The notes beneath the pieces were generated by a model. The model was given only the letters and a program-made list of their open reading frames with translations. It was not told the DNA's origin and did not search any database. Both the position numbers and the translations under genes were made by a program. From Fibrobacter sp. (GTDB lineage Bacteria; Fibrobacterota; Fibrobacteria; Fibrobacterales; Fibrobacteraceae), in NCBI GenBank assembly GCA_017649565.1, contig JAGCGO010000085.1, positions 1 through 44,525 of the forward strand: a DNA stretch of 44,525 bases, read 5' to 3'. This document shows positions 26,751 to 34,525 of this stretch, piece after piece (within the stretch, counting starts at the first letter, position 1; each line of letters starts with the position of its first letter).

Positions 26751-26822
26751 CAAAAACGCGATTTTGCCCGCAAAAAGGACATTTTTTTTAAAAACAACTT
26801 CCCCCTATCCCCTTGGAAAAGC

Positions 26823-26828
26823 TAGATT
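26823..26828 (+). promoter_or_regulatory. Putative -10 element (TAGATT), leaderless spacing
   Basis: TAGATT ends 7 nt before the ATG at 26836 and no SD is present (the intervening bases are TAGAGCA). Same spacing as for xseB. Confidence 0.4.
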
Positions 26829-26835
26829 TAGAGCA

Positions 26836-28398
26836 ATGCGTAGATTAATTGTATTCCTATTGTTGATTTATTCGGCCGCAAGCTTTGCCGCCGACTTTGA
26901 GCGTTCCAACTGGCGCCAGCAGTTCTACCTGCAAGGCGAGCCGGCCTTCCTCGTATTCGAGGACAAGGACCCCGAACTGCTAAACAAGCCTATTGACGAA
27001 GAAGTCCTCACCGTACCGCTGTCCGTGGGTTACCTATGGAGCCCCTTGATAACTCCGTTTGCCAAGGCGGACATTCCCCTCACCATCTGGCTCGGTCTCG
27101 AAGTCAACAGCATCCAGTTCGGCACCATCGGCGAAGAGCCTTCTTACACCTATACCGACAACGGCGAAGAGAAGAAGGGCCCCAAGCAGGACCGCGAGCT
27201 CAGCTTCCTTACCTACGCACCGTCCGTCCTTGCCGGTTTCAGCTTCAACCTCGCCGGGGACTTCGACATTCGAGTGCTCGGTGGCTATGGTCTGCATTTC
27301 TTCTCCTTCTATGACGAATACCTGGACAACACGAACCAGAACACGGAATACGTCCCCACGGCATTCGTATCCGGCGCCATTGAATACAGAATTACCGAAG
27401 TCTTCCAGGACGTCGACCTGAAGATTGGCCTCAACGTACGCAAGGAATTCCTCCCCTACGAGGACATCAAGGCGACGGACAAGACCTCCCGGTCCAACGA
27501 CGACGTGAGCATCCCGTCCGGCTATGCCGGCATCACGATGGACAAGATTTCTTACAAGTGGCCCGTACGCGTCGGCCTGGAAATCTCGCTGGACTTCGGC
27601 CGCGAGAGCAGGCGTGACCGCCGCATGCGCTATGCGCTGCACGACCGCGACGACATTCTCCGCAAGAACAGCGAAGTCAAGGACACGCTGAGCGACTGGG
27701 ACTGCATGGCCATCGAGCGCGACTACCGCTTCTTCCTCGACGAAGACGGCGAACTGCCCGACATGAGCGAAGCCTACACCCGTACGCAGTTCTCCGACGT
27801 GCTCGAAAGCTTCCTCGCCTTCTGCCATCCGGCAGACCTCGCCACCAAGGAAAAACTCTACGCAGCCCTCGACACAGGCAAGGTTGAACTGAAGCATTAC
27901 CAGGTCAAGCAGGAAGATTCCCGTTTCGACCAGGTCATGGCATCCAACGATCCCGAAATGCTCCAGATGTTCCTCGAATACTATCCGGATTCTCCGCGCC
28001 GTGCTGAAGTCGAGCACAAGCTCATGGTTCTCTCCGAGTACCACAAGTTCCGCGAGATCCAGGCGCAGAACACCTTCAAGGCCTACCTGAGCTACCTGAA
28101 CGACAATCCTGACGGAGCCTTCCGTGAAGAAGCCGAAGCAGGTATCTTCGAACTGGTCAAGGAAGGAAACCGTCTCAAGGACTACGAGATTTACCTGAAG
28201 CGTTTCCCGAACGGCCGGTATGTCGAAGAAGCCAAGCAGGCAATCCACGACGCCAACACCGAGAGTCCCTCGATGATTGAAGTGCAGACGGAACAGCAAT
28301 ACATCGAAGAGCCGCCTGCCGAAGAAGAAACGCACAAGGCCCCCAAGAAGGGCAAGAAAACAAAGCCCAAGGCCAAGAAAAAAGGCAAGAAGAAATAA
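26836..28398 (+). CDS. Exported barrel-like protein with C-terminal helical repeats and Lys-rich tail
   Basis: 520 aa from the ATG at 26836, chosen because the signal peptide MRRLIVFLLLIYSAASFA starts there; the in-frame ATG at 26764 would put 24 unlikely residues before it. Residues about 20-265 have barrel-type strands (FAKADIPLTIWLGLEV, VLAGFSFNLAGDFDIRVLGG, WPVRVGLEISLDFG). Residues about 290-470 are helical repeats reminiscent of TPR/BamD-like units (MLQMFLEYYPDSPRRAEVEH, FKAYLSYLNDNPDGAF, YEIYLKRFPNGRYVEEA). The tail is almost all Lys with Gly, Ala and Pro. It may be an accessory to the lipoprotein/PEGA locus upstream, but starts its own unit. Confidence 0.72.
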   Translation: MRRLIVFLLLIYSAASFAADFERSNWRQQFYLQGEPAFLVFEDKDPELLNKPIDEEVLTVPLSVGYLWSPLITPFAKADIPLTIWLGLEVNSIQFGTIGEEPSYTYTDNGEEKKGPKQDRELSFLTYAPSVLAGFSFNLAGDFDIRVLGGYGLHFFSFYDEYLDNTNQNTEYVPTAFVSGAIEYRITEVFQDVDLKIGLNVRKEFLPYEDIKATDKTSRSNDDVSIPSGYAGITMDKISYKWPVRVGLEISLDFGRESRRDRRMRYALHDRDDILRKNSEVKDTLSDWDCMAIERDYRFFLDEDGELPDMSEAYTRTQFSDVLESFLAFCHPADLATKEKLYAALDTGKVELKHYQVKQEDSRFDQVMASNDPEMLQMFLEYYPDSPRRAEVEHKLMVLSEYHKFREIQAQNTFKAYLSYLNDNPDGAFREEAEAGIFELVKEGNRLKDYEIYLKRFPNGRYVEEAKQAIHDANTESPSMIEVQTEQQYIEEPPAEEETHKAPKKGKKTKPKAKKKGKKK

Positions 28399-28416
28399 AC
28401 CTTTATAACCCATTAT

Positions 28417-28443
28417 AACGCCGCCAGTCTGACGGCGTTCTTC
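28417..28443 (+). terminator. Rho-independent terminator
   Basis: AACGCCG and CGGCGTT flank an inner CAG-T-CTG pairing, followed by CTTCATT. It lies 19 nt after the stop at 28398. Confidence 0.6.
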
Positions 28444-28460
28444 ATTAAATCACCAACAAA

Positions 28461-29174
28461 ATGAAAGCAGCAAAAATCATTCTCCCCGTACTTTTCCTCG
28501 CCGCGCTGTCCTTTGCAGGCGAAACGGAAAAGGCAAGCGTCTACACTCAAATCATCGACTGGTACAACAGCAACCTGAACTACTGGACCATTGCGCTTTT
28601 GATGGCCATCGAGAGTTCGTTCATCCCGTTCCCGTCGGAGTTGGTCATCCCGCCCGCAGCCTACCAGGCAATGCAGCCTGGGTCGAACCTGAACCTAGTT
28701 CTCATCGTTGTGGCGGGCGGCATTGGCGCCCTTGTCGGAGCCTACATCAACTACTTCCTCGCCAAGTTGTTCGGCCGTCCGATTGTGTACAAATTTGCGG
28801 ACAGCCGTCTGGGGCACTTCTTGCTTATCGACGTGGACAAGGTCAAGAAGGCCGAGAAATACTTCCGCGATCACGGAGCGATTTCCACATTTGTTGGCCG
28901 ACTCATCACGGTCATCCGCCAGTTGATATCCATCCCGGCAGGCCTGTCCAAGATGAAACTCCTGCCTTTTACTTTGTACACACTACTCGGCGCATCCATC
29001 TGGAACTGCGTCCTGGTTTTCCTGGGATACCTCGCCCACGGGCAGAAAGACCTCATCGAAAAGTACAATTCCGAACTGGCCATCGCATTGCTTGCAGCAG
29101 GCGCGCTCTTTATCGGGTATATGGTGTGGAACGCGGTCAAGCCGAAGAAGAAGGAAGTAGACAGTAGACAGTAG
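28461..29174 (+). CDS. DedA-family membrane protein
   Basis: 237 aa. Typical DedA/VTT features: a reentrant ESSFIPFPSELVIPPAAY, GALVGAYINYFLAKLFGR, then the conserved RDHGAISTFVGRLITVIRQLISIPAG, and terminal transmembrane helices (LGASIWNCVLVFLGYLA, LAIALLAAGALFIGYMV). DedA proteins are inner-membrane transporters, including undecaprenyl-phosphate and phospholipid flippases. An extra N-terminal signal-like segment (ILPVLFLAALSFAGE) precedes the core. No SD is seen before the ATG; TTAAAT lies 10 nt upstream. The last codons (DSRQ and stop) are formed by an AGTAGACAGT microrepeat, so the natural C-terminus may have been replaced. Confidence 0.88.
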   Translation: MKAAKIILPVLFLAALSFAGETEKASVYTQIIDWYNSNLNYWTIALLMAIESSFIPFPSELVIPPAAYQAMQPGSNLNLVLIVVAGGIGALVGAYINYFLAKLFGRPIVYKFADSRLGHFLLIDVDKVKKAEKYFRDHGAISTFVGRLITVIRQLISIPAGLSKMKLLPFTLYTLLGASIWNCVLVFLGYLAHGQKDLIEKYNSELAIALLAAGALFIGYMVWNAVKPKKKEVDSRQ

Positions 29175-29187
29175 GCAGTGGTTAGTG
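29155..29187. repeat. AGTAGACAGT microrepeat overlapping the dedA stop codon
   Basis: Tandem AGTAGACAGTAGACAGTAGG followed by CAGTGGTTAGTGG. The dedA stop TAG at 29172-29174 is part of the repeat. Confidence 0.65.
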
Positions 29188-29198
29188 GCTAGGGAGGT

Positions 29199-29226
29199 GT
29201 CATGCCCGCGAAGGCGGGCATCTCCT
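29199..29226. repeat. Dispersed palindromic (REP-like) repeat
   Basis: TGCCCGC-GAA-GGCGGGCA forms a perfect hairpin, flanked by TGTCA and TCTCC as in the degenerate copy at 2275-2302. It may also end dedA transcription. Confidence 0.7.
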
Positions 29227-29260
29227 TTTTATCTCACCCCACATTCCTCACTGTTCATAA

Positions 29261-29318
29261 CTTGAGCCGTGAGCCTCGTGCCTCGAGCCTCGAACCTGGA
29301 GCCTCGATCCTCGAGCCT
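29261..29318. repeat. GAGCCTCG tandem-type repeat overlapping the stop of the MORN gene
   Basis: Degenerate units of GAGCCTCG(A/T). The segment CCTCGAACCTGGAGCC is the exact reverse complement of GGCTCCAGGTTCGAGG in the repeat at 42492-42527. The final CTA supplies the TAG stop of the gene on the minus strand. Confidence 0.7.
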
Positions 29319-29958
29319 AAAAATTACAGTTCTTGACGCAGCGGTTGTTCTGGAACTCCGCTTCCATTGTCATCACGCCTTTCTGGTAGCGGCGATAAAC
29401 GCCGTTGCGGATTCCGCGCACAAAGTCCATCTCTTCCTTTAGCGCGCCCAGTTCGTCGAACATCTGGGCCCTGCCGTGGATCTGTCCATTCTCGAAGGGA
29501 ATACGGCGAACAAGGACGCCCTTCTCGTTCCATTCTTCACTCGTCCCGTCAAGGATTCCGGCCTTGTAGGATTCACGGAGCGCACGGACGCCATTCTCGT
29601 GGAATACGATTGAAAAGCCCTCTTCGATATTGTTCCTGTAGCCGATCGTTTTCCAGACCTTGCCGTTCTCGTAATAGCTGCGGAGCACGCCGTCAAGTTT
29701 GCCCGCCTTGTAGGGAGCCTCGATGGCCACGTTGCCGTTCGGGTGGTATGTCACGGAGACTCCGTCGCGGGTTTCCGTGCCGTGCAATACGTAATAGACT
29801 CGGGATACAGTACCATTGTCAAACTTGGACACGATCGTGTCGTGCGTTGCCACGGCAGGCTTTGCAGTACCGGATGCGCTGCTTGCCGTAGCGGGTGCAG
29901 CAAAAACGGGAGCGCAAGCAACGCCCCAAGCCGCCAACATGAAAAGGATTTTTTTCAT
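29317..29958 (-). CDS. Exported MORN-variant repeat protein (YwqK-like)
   Basis: 213 aa with a signal peptide (MKKILFMLAAWGVACAPVFA). From about 60 there are repeated MORN_2-type units: VTYHPNGNVAIEAPYKAGKL followed by DG, YYENGKVWKTIGYRNN, VFHENGVRALRESYKAG, WNEKGVLVRRIPFENGQIHG and MFDELGALKEEMDFVRGIRN. Such repeats occur in exported and antitoxin-like YwqK proteins; the molecular role is unclear, and no toxin gene is adjacent. It ends CVKNCNF, two Cys that could pair. No SD: TAGATT lies 8 nt before the ATG. The stop codon lies in a repeat. Confidence 0.8.
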   Translation of the reverse strand: MKKILFMLAAWGVACAPVFAAPATASSASGTAKPAVATHDTIVSKFDNGTVSRVYYVLHGTETRDGVSVTYHPNGNVAIEAPYKAGKLDGVLRSYYENGKVWKTIGYRNNIEEGFSIVFHENGVRALRESYKAGILDGTSEEWNEKGVLVRRIPFENGQIHGRAQMFDELGALKEEMDFVRGIRNGVYRRYQKGVMTMEAEFQNNRCVKNCNF

Positions 29959-29966
29959 CGGCGCAA

Positions 29967-29972
29967 AATCTA
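29967..29972 (-). promoter_or_regulatory. Putative -10 element (TAGATT), leaderless spacing
   Basis: Minus-strand TAGATT is followed by TTGCGCCG and then the ATG of the MORN-type gene; no SD. Confidence 0.4.
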
Positions 29973-30062
29973 GCTATTTTTCGCTCCGTTTTTATAAAAC
30001 AGAAAACAACACCCTCAAAGATGTAGCTATTTTTGCCCACATATTGTATCATGTGTGAGCCT

Positions 30063-31568
30063 ATGCGCATTACCTTTCTAAATCCGCCATTTCATCCGAT
30101 GTTCAGCCGCGAGTCGCGCAGTCCGTGCGTGACCAAGTCCTCTACCCTCTATTGGCCCATGTTTTTGAGCTACGCCGCCGGCACTGTCGAAGCCGACGGT
30201 AACGAGATCCAGCTCATCGACAGTCCCGCTATGGAACTGGACTTGCACCAGACGCTCGAAGGCATCAAGATTTTTGACCCGGAACTCGTCATATGCAGCA
30301 CGAGCACGCCGAGCATTTTGAATGACCTCAAGGTAGTGCGAGCCATCAAGGACGCCCTTCCCAACGTGAAGGTCGCCATCATGGGTACACATGCGACAGC
30401 CGAACCGCTTGAATCCATGGAGATGGAACCGAGCCTCGACTTTGTGATTATCGGCGAAGCGGACTACACCGCGAGGAACCTCGTGCGCTACCTCCGTGGC
30501 GACATCAAGGACATCGCAAGCATCGCAGGTATCGCCTTCCGCAAGGAAGACGGCAAGGTGGACTTCCAGCCCGAAGGACCGAAGATCGAGAACCTCGACG
30601 AACTTCCCTGGGTGTCGAAGGTCTACCGCAAGCACCTCTACAATTGCTACAAGAAGTATTTCTACGGTGCAAACCTGAACCCGCTGATCGTGATTCTCTC
30701 GGGCCGCGGTTGCCCGAACCGCTGCAGCTACTGCGTCATCCCGCAGACGTTGAACGGCCACAAGTTCCGCCGCCGTAGCCCCAAGGACGTGGTGGACGAA
30801 CTGCAGTACATCAAGGACAACTTTGAAGACCTCGGCGAAGTGTTCTTCGAAGACGATACGTTTACCGCAAGCCACGAACACGTTCGCGAAATCTGCAACC
30901 TGATCCTGGAGCGCGGTCTCAAGATTACATGGAGCTGCAACGCCCGCGCCGACGTGCCGCTGGACCTCTTGAAGCTCATGAAAAAAGCCGGTGGCCGCGA
31001 GATGTGCGTCGGCTTCGAAAGTGCAAGCCCCGTAGTGCTCGAGAACATCCACAAGGGCATAAAGAACACCGACAAGGCCATCGAGTTCACGAAGAATGCC
31101 CGCAAGGCAGGACTCCTGGTGCACGGCTGCTTCATGGTCGGTAACCCGGGCGACACTCCGGAAACGCTCCGCATGACGCTCGACTACGCCAAGAAGTTGA
31201 ACCCGAACACGGCGCAGTTCTACCCCATCATGGCCTACCCCGGTACCGAAGCGTACAAGGAAGCCCTGGAAAGTGGCGCATTACAGACAAAGGATTACAA
31301 CCAGTGGCTTGACAAGGACGGGTTCCACCGCACTACCATCCAGCGTGGCGAACTCACCAGCCAGGCCCTCGTGGACTTCTGCGACAAGGCCCGCCGTGAA
31401 TTCTACCTGCGTCCCAGCTATATTTTGCGCCAGGGAATCATGGCCATCAAGAACCCGCGCGAACGCTACCGCGTGATGCGTGGATTCGGCACGCTCGTGA
31501 AGCACCTGTTCCGTAAGCACGGCGAGCTCGCTCCCGTAGCACGCCAGGCCCCGACAATCAAGGAATGA
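30063..31568 (+). CDS. B12-binding-type radical SAM protein
   Basis: 501 aa from the ATG at 30063; a TTG at 30033 and ATG at 30051 are less likely because family members start directly at MRITFLNPPF. The N-terminal half is a cobalamin-binding-like Rossmann domain (YAAGTVEADGNEIQLIDSPA, VKVAIMGTHATAEP). The radical SAM motif is GCPNRCSYC with Cys217, Cys221 and Cys224, followed by FRRRSPKDVVDEL, FFEDDTF and a C-terminal domain after YPGTEAY. Members of this BchE/HpnJ-type class do methylations and ring or lipid chemistry; the substrate cannot be told from context. It may be cotranscribed with the lipoprotein gene 34 nt downstream. Confidence 0.87.
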   Translation: MRITFLNPPFHPMFSRESRSPCVTKSSTLYWPMFLSYAAGTVEADGNEIQLIDSPAMELDLHQTLEGIKIFDPELVICSTSTPSILNDLKVVRAIKDALPNVKVAIMGTHATAEPLESMEMEPSLDFVIIGEADYTARNLVRYLRGDIKDIASIAGIAFRKEDGKVDFQPEGPKIENLDELPWVSKVYRKHLYNCYKKYFYGANLNPLIVILSGRGCPNRCSYCVIPQTLNGHKFRRRSPKDVVDELQYIKDNFEDLGEVFFEDDTFTASHEHVREICNLILERGLKITWSCNARADVPLDLLKLMKKAGGREMCVGFESASPVVLENIHKGIKNTDKAIEFTKNARKAGLLVHGCFMVGNPGDTPETLRMTLDYAKKLNPNTAQFYPIMAYPGTEAYKEALESGALQTKDYNQWLDKDGFHRTTIQRGELTSQALVDFCDKARREFYLRPSYILRQGIMAIKNPRERYRVMRGFGTLVKHLFRKHGELAPVARQAPTIKE

Positions 31569-31602
31569 TAAAACTACCTTAAATCCACAAAGGAATGCAT
31601 CC

Positions 31603-32439
31603 ATGCTCCGTCCGGTAAAAAAATTCTGCACTTTGGGAATCATCCCCCTCGCAATCGTTTTATGGAATTGCACCACCGATGGGGACAAAATTACTGTCGG
31701 CGAGGACGAGCTCAGCGGAGTCTATCTGGTCGACAATGACGTCTTTGACGAACCGGAAGAAGATGACGAAGATGAGGAAGCCGAAGAACTAGAGAGTTCC
31801 AGCAGTGCAAAGGACGAGAAGAAATCCAAATCCAGTTCTTCCAAGAAATCCTCTGCGAAATCAAGTTCCAGCAGCGAATCTACCGATTCGGATGACGACG
31901 ACGAAGATGGTGATGAAGAGGATGATGAGGACATCTCCAGTTCGAGCACCGCGAATTCCAGTTCGAGCGTAAGGAGAATCAAGGTGCCCGGCATAGACGA
32001 TTCCGACGGATCGTCCAGTTCCAAAGCTAAATCTTCCAGTTCCAAGGCAAAATCCTCTAGCTCGAAAACAGCGCCATCCTCTAGCAACGAAGAAAGTGAC
32101 GCCCCCAGCCTCACGGAAGTCGATAGCGCGGCATTCGAATCCATGGAGAAGCTCGACAAAACCACGCAAAAGGAAATAAACAAGCTGATTACGAATAATG
32201 ATTCGACTATCCAAAAGACCGAATCGACCTATATTGATCTCAGTTCTTTGGATTTTGAGCAGAGCGATTACGTTTGCAAATCCTATGACGGAAACTGGTA
32301 CCTGATAACAGAAAGAACGCTAGAAAGCATAATCGAAGCGATTTTTCACAAAACAAACATAAAGATTACCAAAGAATACATGTTCAGTTTCTCGAATCTC
32401 TGCGACGAGATCTACATAATCACTCAAGATCGAGAATAG
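31603..32439 (+). CDS. Ser/acidic-linker lipoprotein, paralog A of three
   Basis: 278 aa, SD AAGGA before the ATG. The lipoprotein signal ends LWNC (Cys23) followed by TTDGDKITVGEDEL; Asn at -1 is atypical. The middle is a Ser/Lys and Asp/Glu-rich spacer, interrupted by RRIKVPGIDD. The C-terminal domain (about 180-278) begins MEKLDKTTQKEI and has SDYVCKSYDGNWYLI and LCDEIYII, i.e. two Cys likely to form a disulfide. N-terminus, VPG motif and C-domain are shared with the next two genes. Compared with its paralogs the C-domain is the most diverged and AT-rich. A terminator follows. Confidence 0.78.
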   Translation: MLRPVKKFCTLGIIPLAIVLWNCTTDGDKITVGEDELSGVYLVDNDVFDEPEEDDEDEEAEELESSSSAKDEKKSKSSSSKKSSAKSSSSSESTDSDDDDEDGDEEDDEDISSSSTANSSSSVRRIKVPGIDDSDGSSSSKAKSSSSKAKSSSSKTAPSSSNEESDAPSLTEVDSAAFESMEKLDKTTQKEINKLITNNDSTIQKTESTYIDLSSLDFEQSDYVCKSYDGNWYLITERTLESIIEAIFHKTNIKITKEYMFSFSNLCDEIYIITQDRE

Positions 32440-32464
32440 CCCCACAAAACCGCTTTTTTTCGCC

Positions 32465-32494
32465 AAAAGCCCCGTAAAACGAACGGGGCTTTTA
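32465..32494 (+). terminator. Rho-independent terminator
   Basis: AAAGCCCCGT-AAAACGA-ACGGGGCTTTT, a strong stem with a T tail, 27 nt after paralog A. It separates paralog A from paralog B. Confidence 0.85.
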
Positions 32495-32573
32495 TCTATT
32501 TTGTAACTTTTTTATTACTTTTATTGGAGGATTCACATAATTATTCTAATTTGGAGTAAAAGGAGATCCATTA

Positions 32574-33521
32574 ATGATGAATCCCATCAATAAAGTCTGC
32601 ATATTTGGAGCATTAATCCTCGCAGCATCGTTTTGGAGTTGTTCAACTGATTCCGAGGTCGTAACCGTCGGAGAGGATGAATATAACGGGATTCACCTTG
32701 TAGACGAATCAATTTTTGACGACGATCCGGCCGCCGAAGAAGACGTGAAGGCGACCAACAGTTCCTCGAAGAAAGCTGAAAAAGTCAGTTCCTCTTCCAA
32801 GAAGTCTACCGTCTCCAGTTCCTCAAAGAAAACGACAAAAACCAGTTCTTCCAGCAAAAAGAGCTCTGTCTCCAGTTCCTCAGAAAAAGCTTCTGCGGAA
32901 TCCTCGGCAGCAGACAGCACAACGGCAAAGTCCAGCTCCAGCAAGAAAGCATCTAGCTCGAGCCAGAAAGAATCCAGTTCCAGCAAGATCGAATCCTCCG
33001 ATTCCGCCGAAGCCAAAAGGTCCAGTTCCAGCGCAAGAAAAATCAAGGTCCCCGGTACAGAAGACGAACCTTTGACAGAAACAAGCTCCTCTTCCAAGGA
33101 AATGTCTTCTAGTTCCAAGCCGAAATCTTCATCTTCCGAAAAAGTGCGCCCCCCGAGCTCTAGCAGCGTAAAGGGTCATTCCAAGGACACGACAACAGTC
33201 CTTACCGAAAAAGACAAGGAAGAAAACATGGAACAGCTTGACAGTGCCGAGCAGTCCATAATCGAAGAACTTATTGATAGTGGAGACTCGTCAATCATCA
33301 AGCTCGACTCCATGGTCGTTAACCCGGATACGCTCGATTTTGACCACAATGAATACCTTTGCAAGGCCCCAGACGGAACCTGGCACAAGCTTTCAAAAAA
33401 CAAGTTCTTGTCATGGTTACAAAGGATTATTGATTTCTTCTCTGTATTAATTACCGGCAAGCACCTGTACGATTTCACGGAAGTTTGCGATGAAATGTAT
33501 ATAAGGCCAATAAACCGATAA
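32574..33521 (+). CDS. Ser-rich lipoprotein, paralog B of three
   Basis: 315 aa, SD AAAAGGAG at 8 nt before the ATG at 32574 (a second ATG follows directly). Signal ends FWSC (Cys23), then STDSEVVTVGEDEY as in paralog A. The spacer (about 60-215) is made of SSSSKK-type units and contains ARKIKVPGTEDEP. The C-domain starts MEQLDSAEQSIIEEL and includes GDSSIIKLDS, DFDHNEYLCKAPDGTWHKL, a hydrophobic stretch and VCDEMYIRP. The same domain in paralog C is much closer to this one than to paralog A. Unknown family; probably surface-displayed via the lipid anchor and spacer. Confidence 0.8.
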   Translation: MMNPINKVCIFGALILAASFWSCSTDSEVVTVGEDEYNGIHLVDESIFDDDPAAEEDVKATNSSSKKAEKVSSSSKKSTVSSSSKKTTKTSSSSKKSSVSSSSEKASAESSAADSTTAKSSSSKKASSSSQKESSSSKIESSDSAEAKRSSSSARKIKVPGTEDEPLTETSSSSKEMSSSSKPKSSSSEKVRPPSSSSVKGHSKDTTTVLTEKDKEENMEQLDSAEQSIIEELIDSGDSSIIKLDSMVVNPDTLDFDHNEYLCKAPDGTWHKLSKNKFLSWLQRIIDFFSVLITGKHLYDFTEVCDEMYIRPINR

Positions 33522-33541
33522 AAAAGGTGTGAAAATAGCCT

Positions 33542-33569
33542 TTGATAGATTTTGAACAACTGCTATATT
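33542..33569 (+). promoter_or_regulatory. Sigma-70-like promoter of paralog C
   Basis: TTGATA (33542-33547), 16-bp spacer, TATATT (33564-33569). The start would be at about 33576, giving a 20-nt leader that contains the SD CAGGAG. The best promoter match in the window. Confidence 0.55.
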
Positions 33570-33596
33570 TACGGAACTTTTTAAACAGGAGTAACT

Positions 33597-34418
33597 ATGA
33601 AGTCTCTCAGCCACATCCTCGGTGTAAGTGTCATCCTCGCGTTGGCCTTAACCTTTACCAACTGTACAACCGATTCTGATGTCGTTCAGGTCCCAGAAAA
33701 CGAGTTGGAAAGTGAAGACACCAACAACTCTGATGATTCCGGAAAGACTGAAGCAACGGAAAAGTCCAGTTCTTCCAAGAAGGTCGCCAAGTCGAGTTCC
33801 TCTCAAAAGAGCTCGGCCAAGGATGACGACAAGAACGTAAGCAGCTCTAGCGCCACGAAAAAGAGCTCTTCTTCGAACAAGAAGGACTCCGACAGCAAGG
33901 TGAGCAGCAGTTCCAAGAAGGATGAGGCAAAGTCCAGCTCCAGCACAAGAAAGATCCGCGTGCCCGGTATCGAAGACCCCGATGAAGTCACTCCGGCAAG
34001 CTCTTCGTCCAGCGAAAAGGCCGATTCCACGGCCGTTGAAGACCCCGAAAGTTCCTCGAGCAGCGAAGAAGTCGTCAAGGACACCATCGACACGGACACG
34101 ACCTCCGTCATCAAGGACAATAACGAAATGGACAAGCTCGACAGTGCCGAGCAGGAACTCTTGGACAGCCTCGTCAACAACGGCGACTCTTCCATCACCA
34201 AGATTGACTCGCTCGTCGTCGACAAGGACAGCCTCGATTTCGATAACAACGATTACTTCTGCAAGGCCCCGGACGGAAGCTGGTACAGGCTGAACGAAAG
34301 CAAGGCCAAGACCTTCTGGAAGCTCCTGTGGGACCTCACCGTGTACATCTTCACGGGTCATCACTACTACGACTTCACGAAGGCTTGCGACGAACTCTAC
34401 ATGCGTCCGAAGCAGTAA
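33597..34418 (+). CDS. Ser/acidic-linker lipoprotein, paralog C of three
   Basis: 273 aa, SD AGGAG at a good distance. Signal ends FTNC (Cys23), followed by TTDSDVVQVPENEL. The spacer (about 45-180) alternates Ser/Lys and acidic blocks and carries the shared TRKIRVPGIEDPDE. The C-domain (about 178-273) reads MDKLDSAEQELLDSL, GDSSITKIDSLVVDKDSLDF, DYFCKAPDGSWYRL, a hydrophobic helix and ACDELYMRP. It has its own promoter and a strong terminator and the most biased codon use of the three, so it may be the best-expressed copy. Role unknown. Confidence 0.8.
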   Translation: MKSLSHILGVSVILALALTFTNCTTDSDVVQVPENELESEDTNNSDDSGKTEATEKSSSSKKVAKSSSSQKSSAKDDDKNVSSSSATKKSSSSNKKDSDSKVSSSSKKDEAKSSSSTRKIRVPGIEDPDEVTPASSSSSEKADSTAVEDPESSSSSEEVVKDTIDTDTTSVIKDNNEMDKLDSAEQELLDSLVNNGDSSITKIDSLVVDKDSLDFDNNDYFCKAPDGSWYRLNESKAKTFWKLLWDLTVYIFTGHHYYDFTKACDELYMRPKQ

Positions 34419-34442
34419 TCCTCGCAAGAAACGAATATCGCA

Positions 34443-34477
34443 AAAATACCCGTTGGCCAAGCCAACGGGTATTTTTT
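34443..34477 (+). terminator. Strong Rho-independent terminator
   Basis: AAAATACCCGTTGGC-CAA-GCCAACGGGTATTTT, then more T. It ends paralog C and can serve the convergent argD as well. Confidence 0.88.
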
Positions 34478-34525
34478 GTATAAAAAGAAAAAATTGAAGA
34501 AGCTATGCGACGTTTATAGTGAAAA

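Noticed and set aside
26764..26835. N-terminal extension of the barrel/repeat protein to an ATG at 26764
   Set aside because: The signal peptide starts exactly at the ATG at 26836; the extension reads through the promoter-like AT-rich region.
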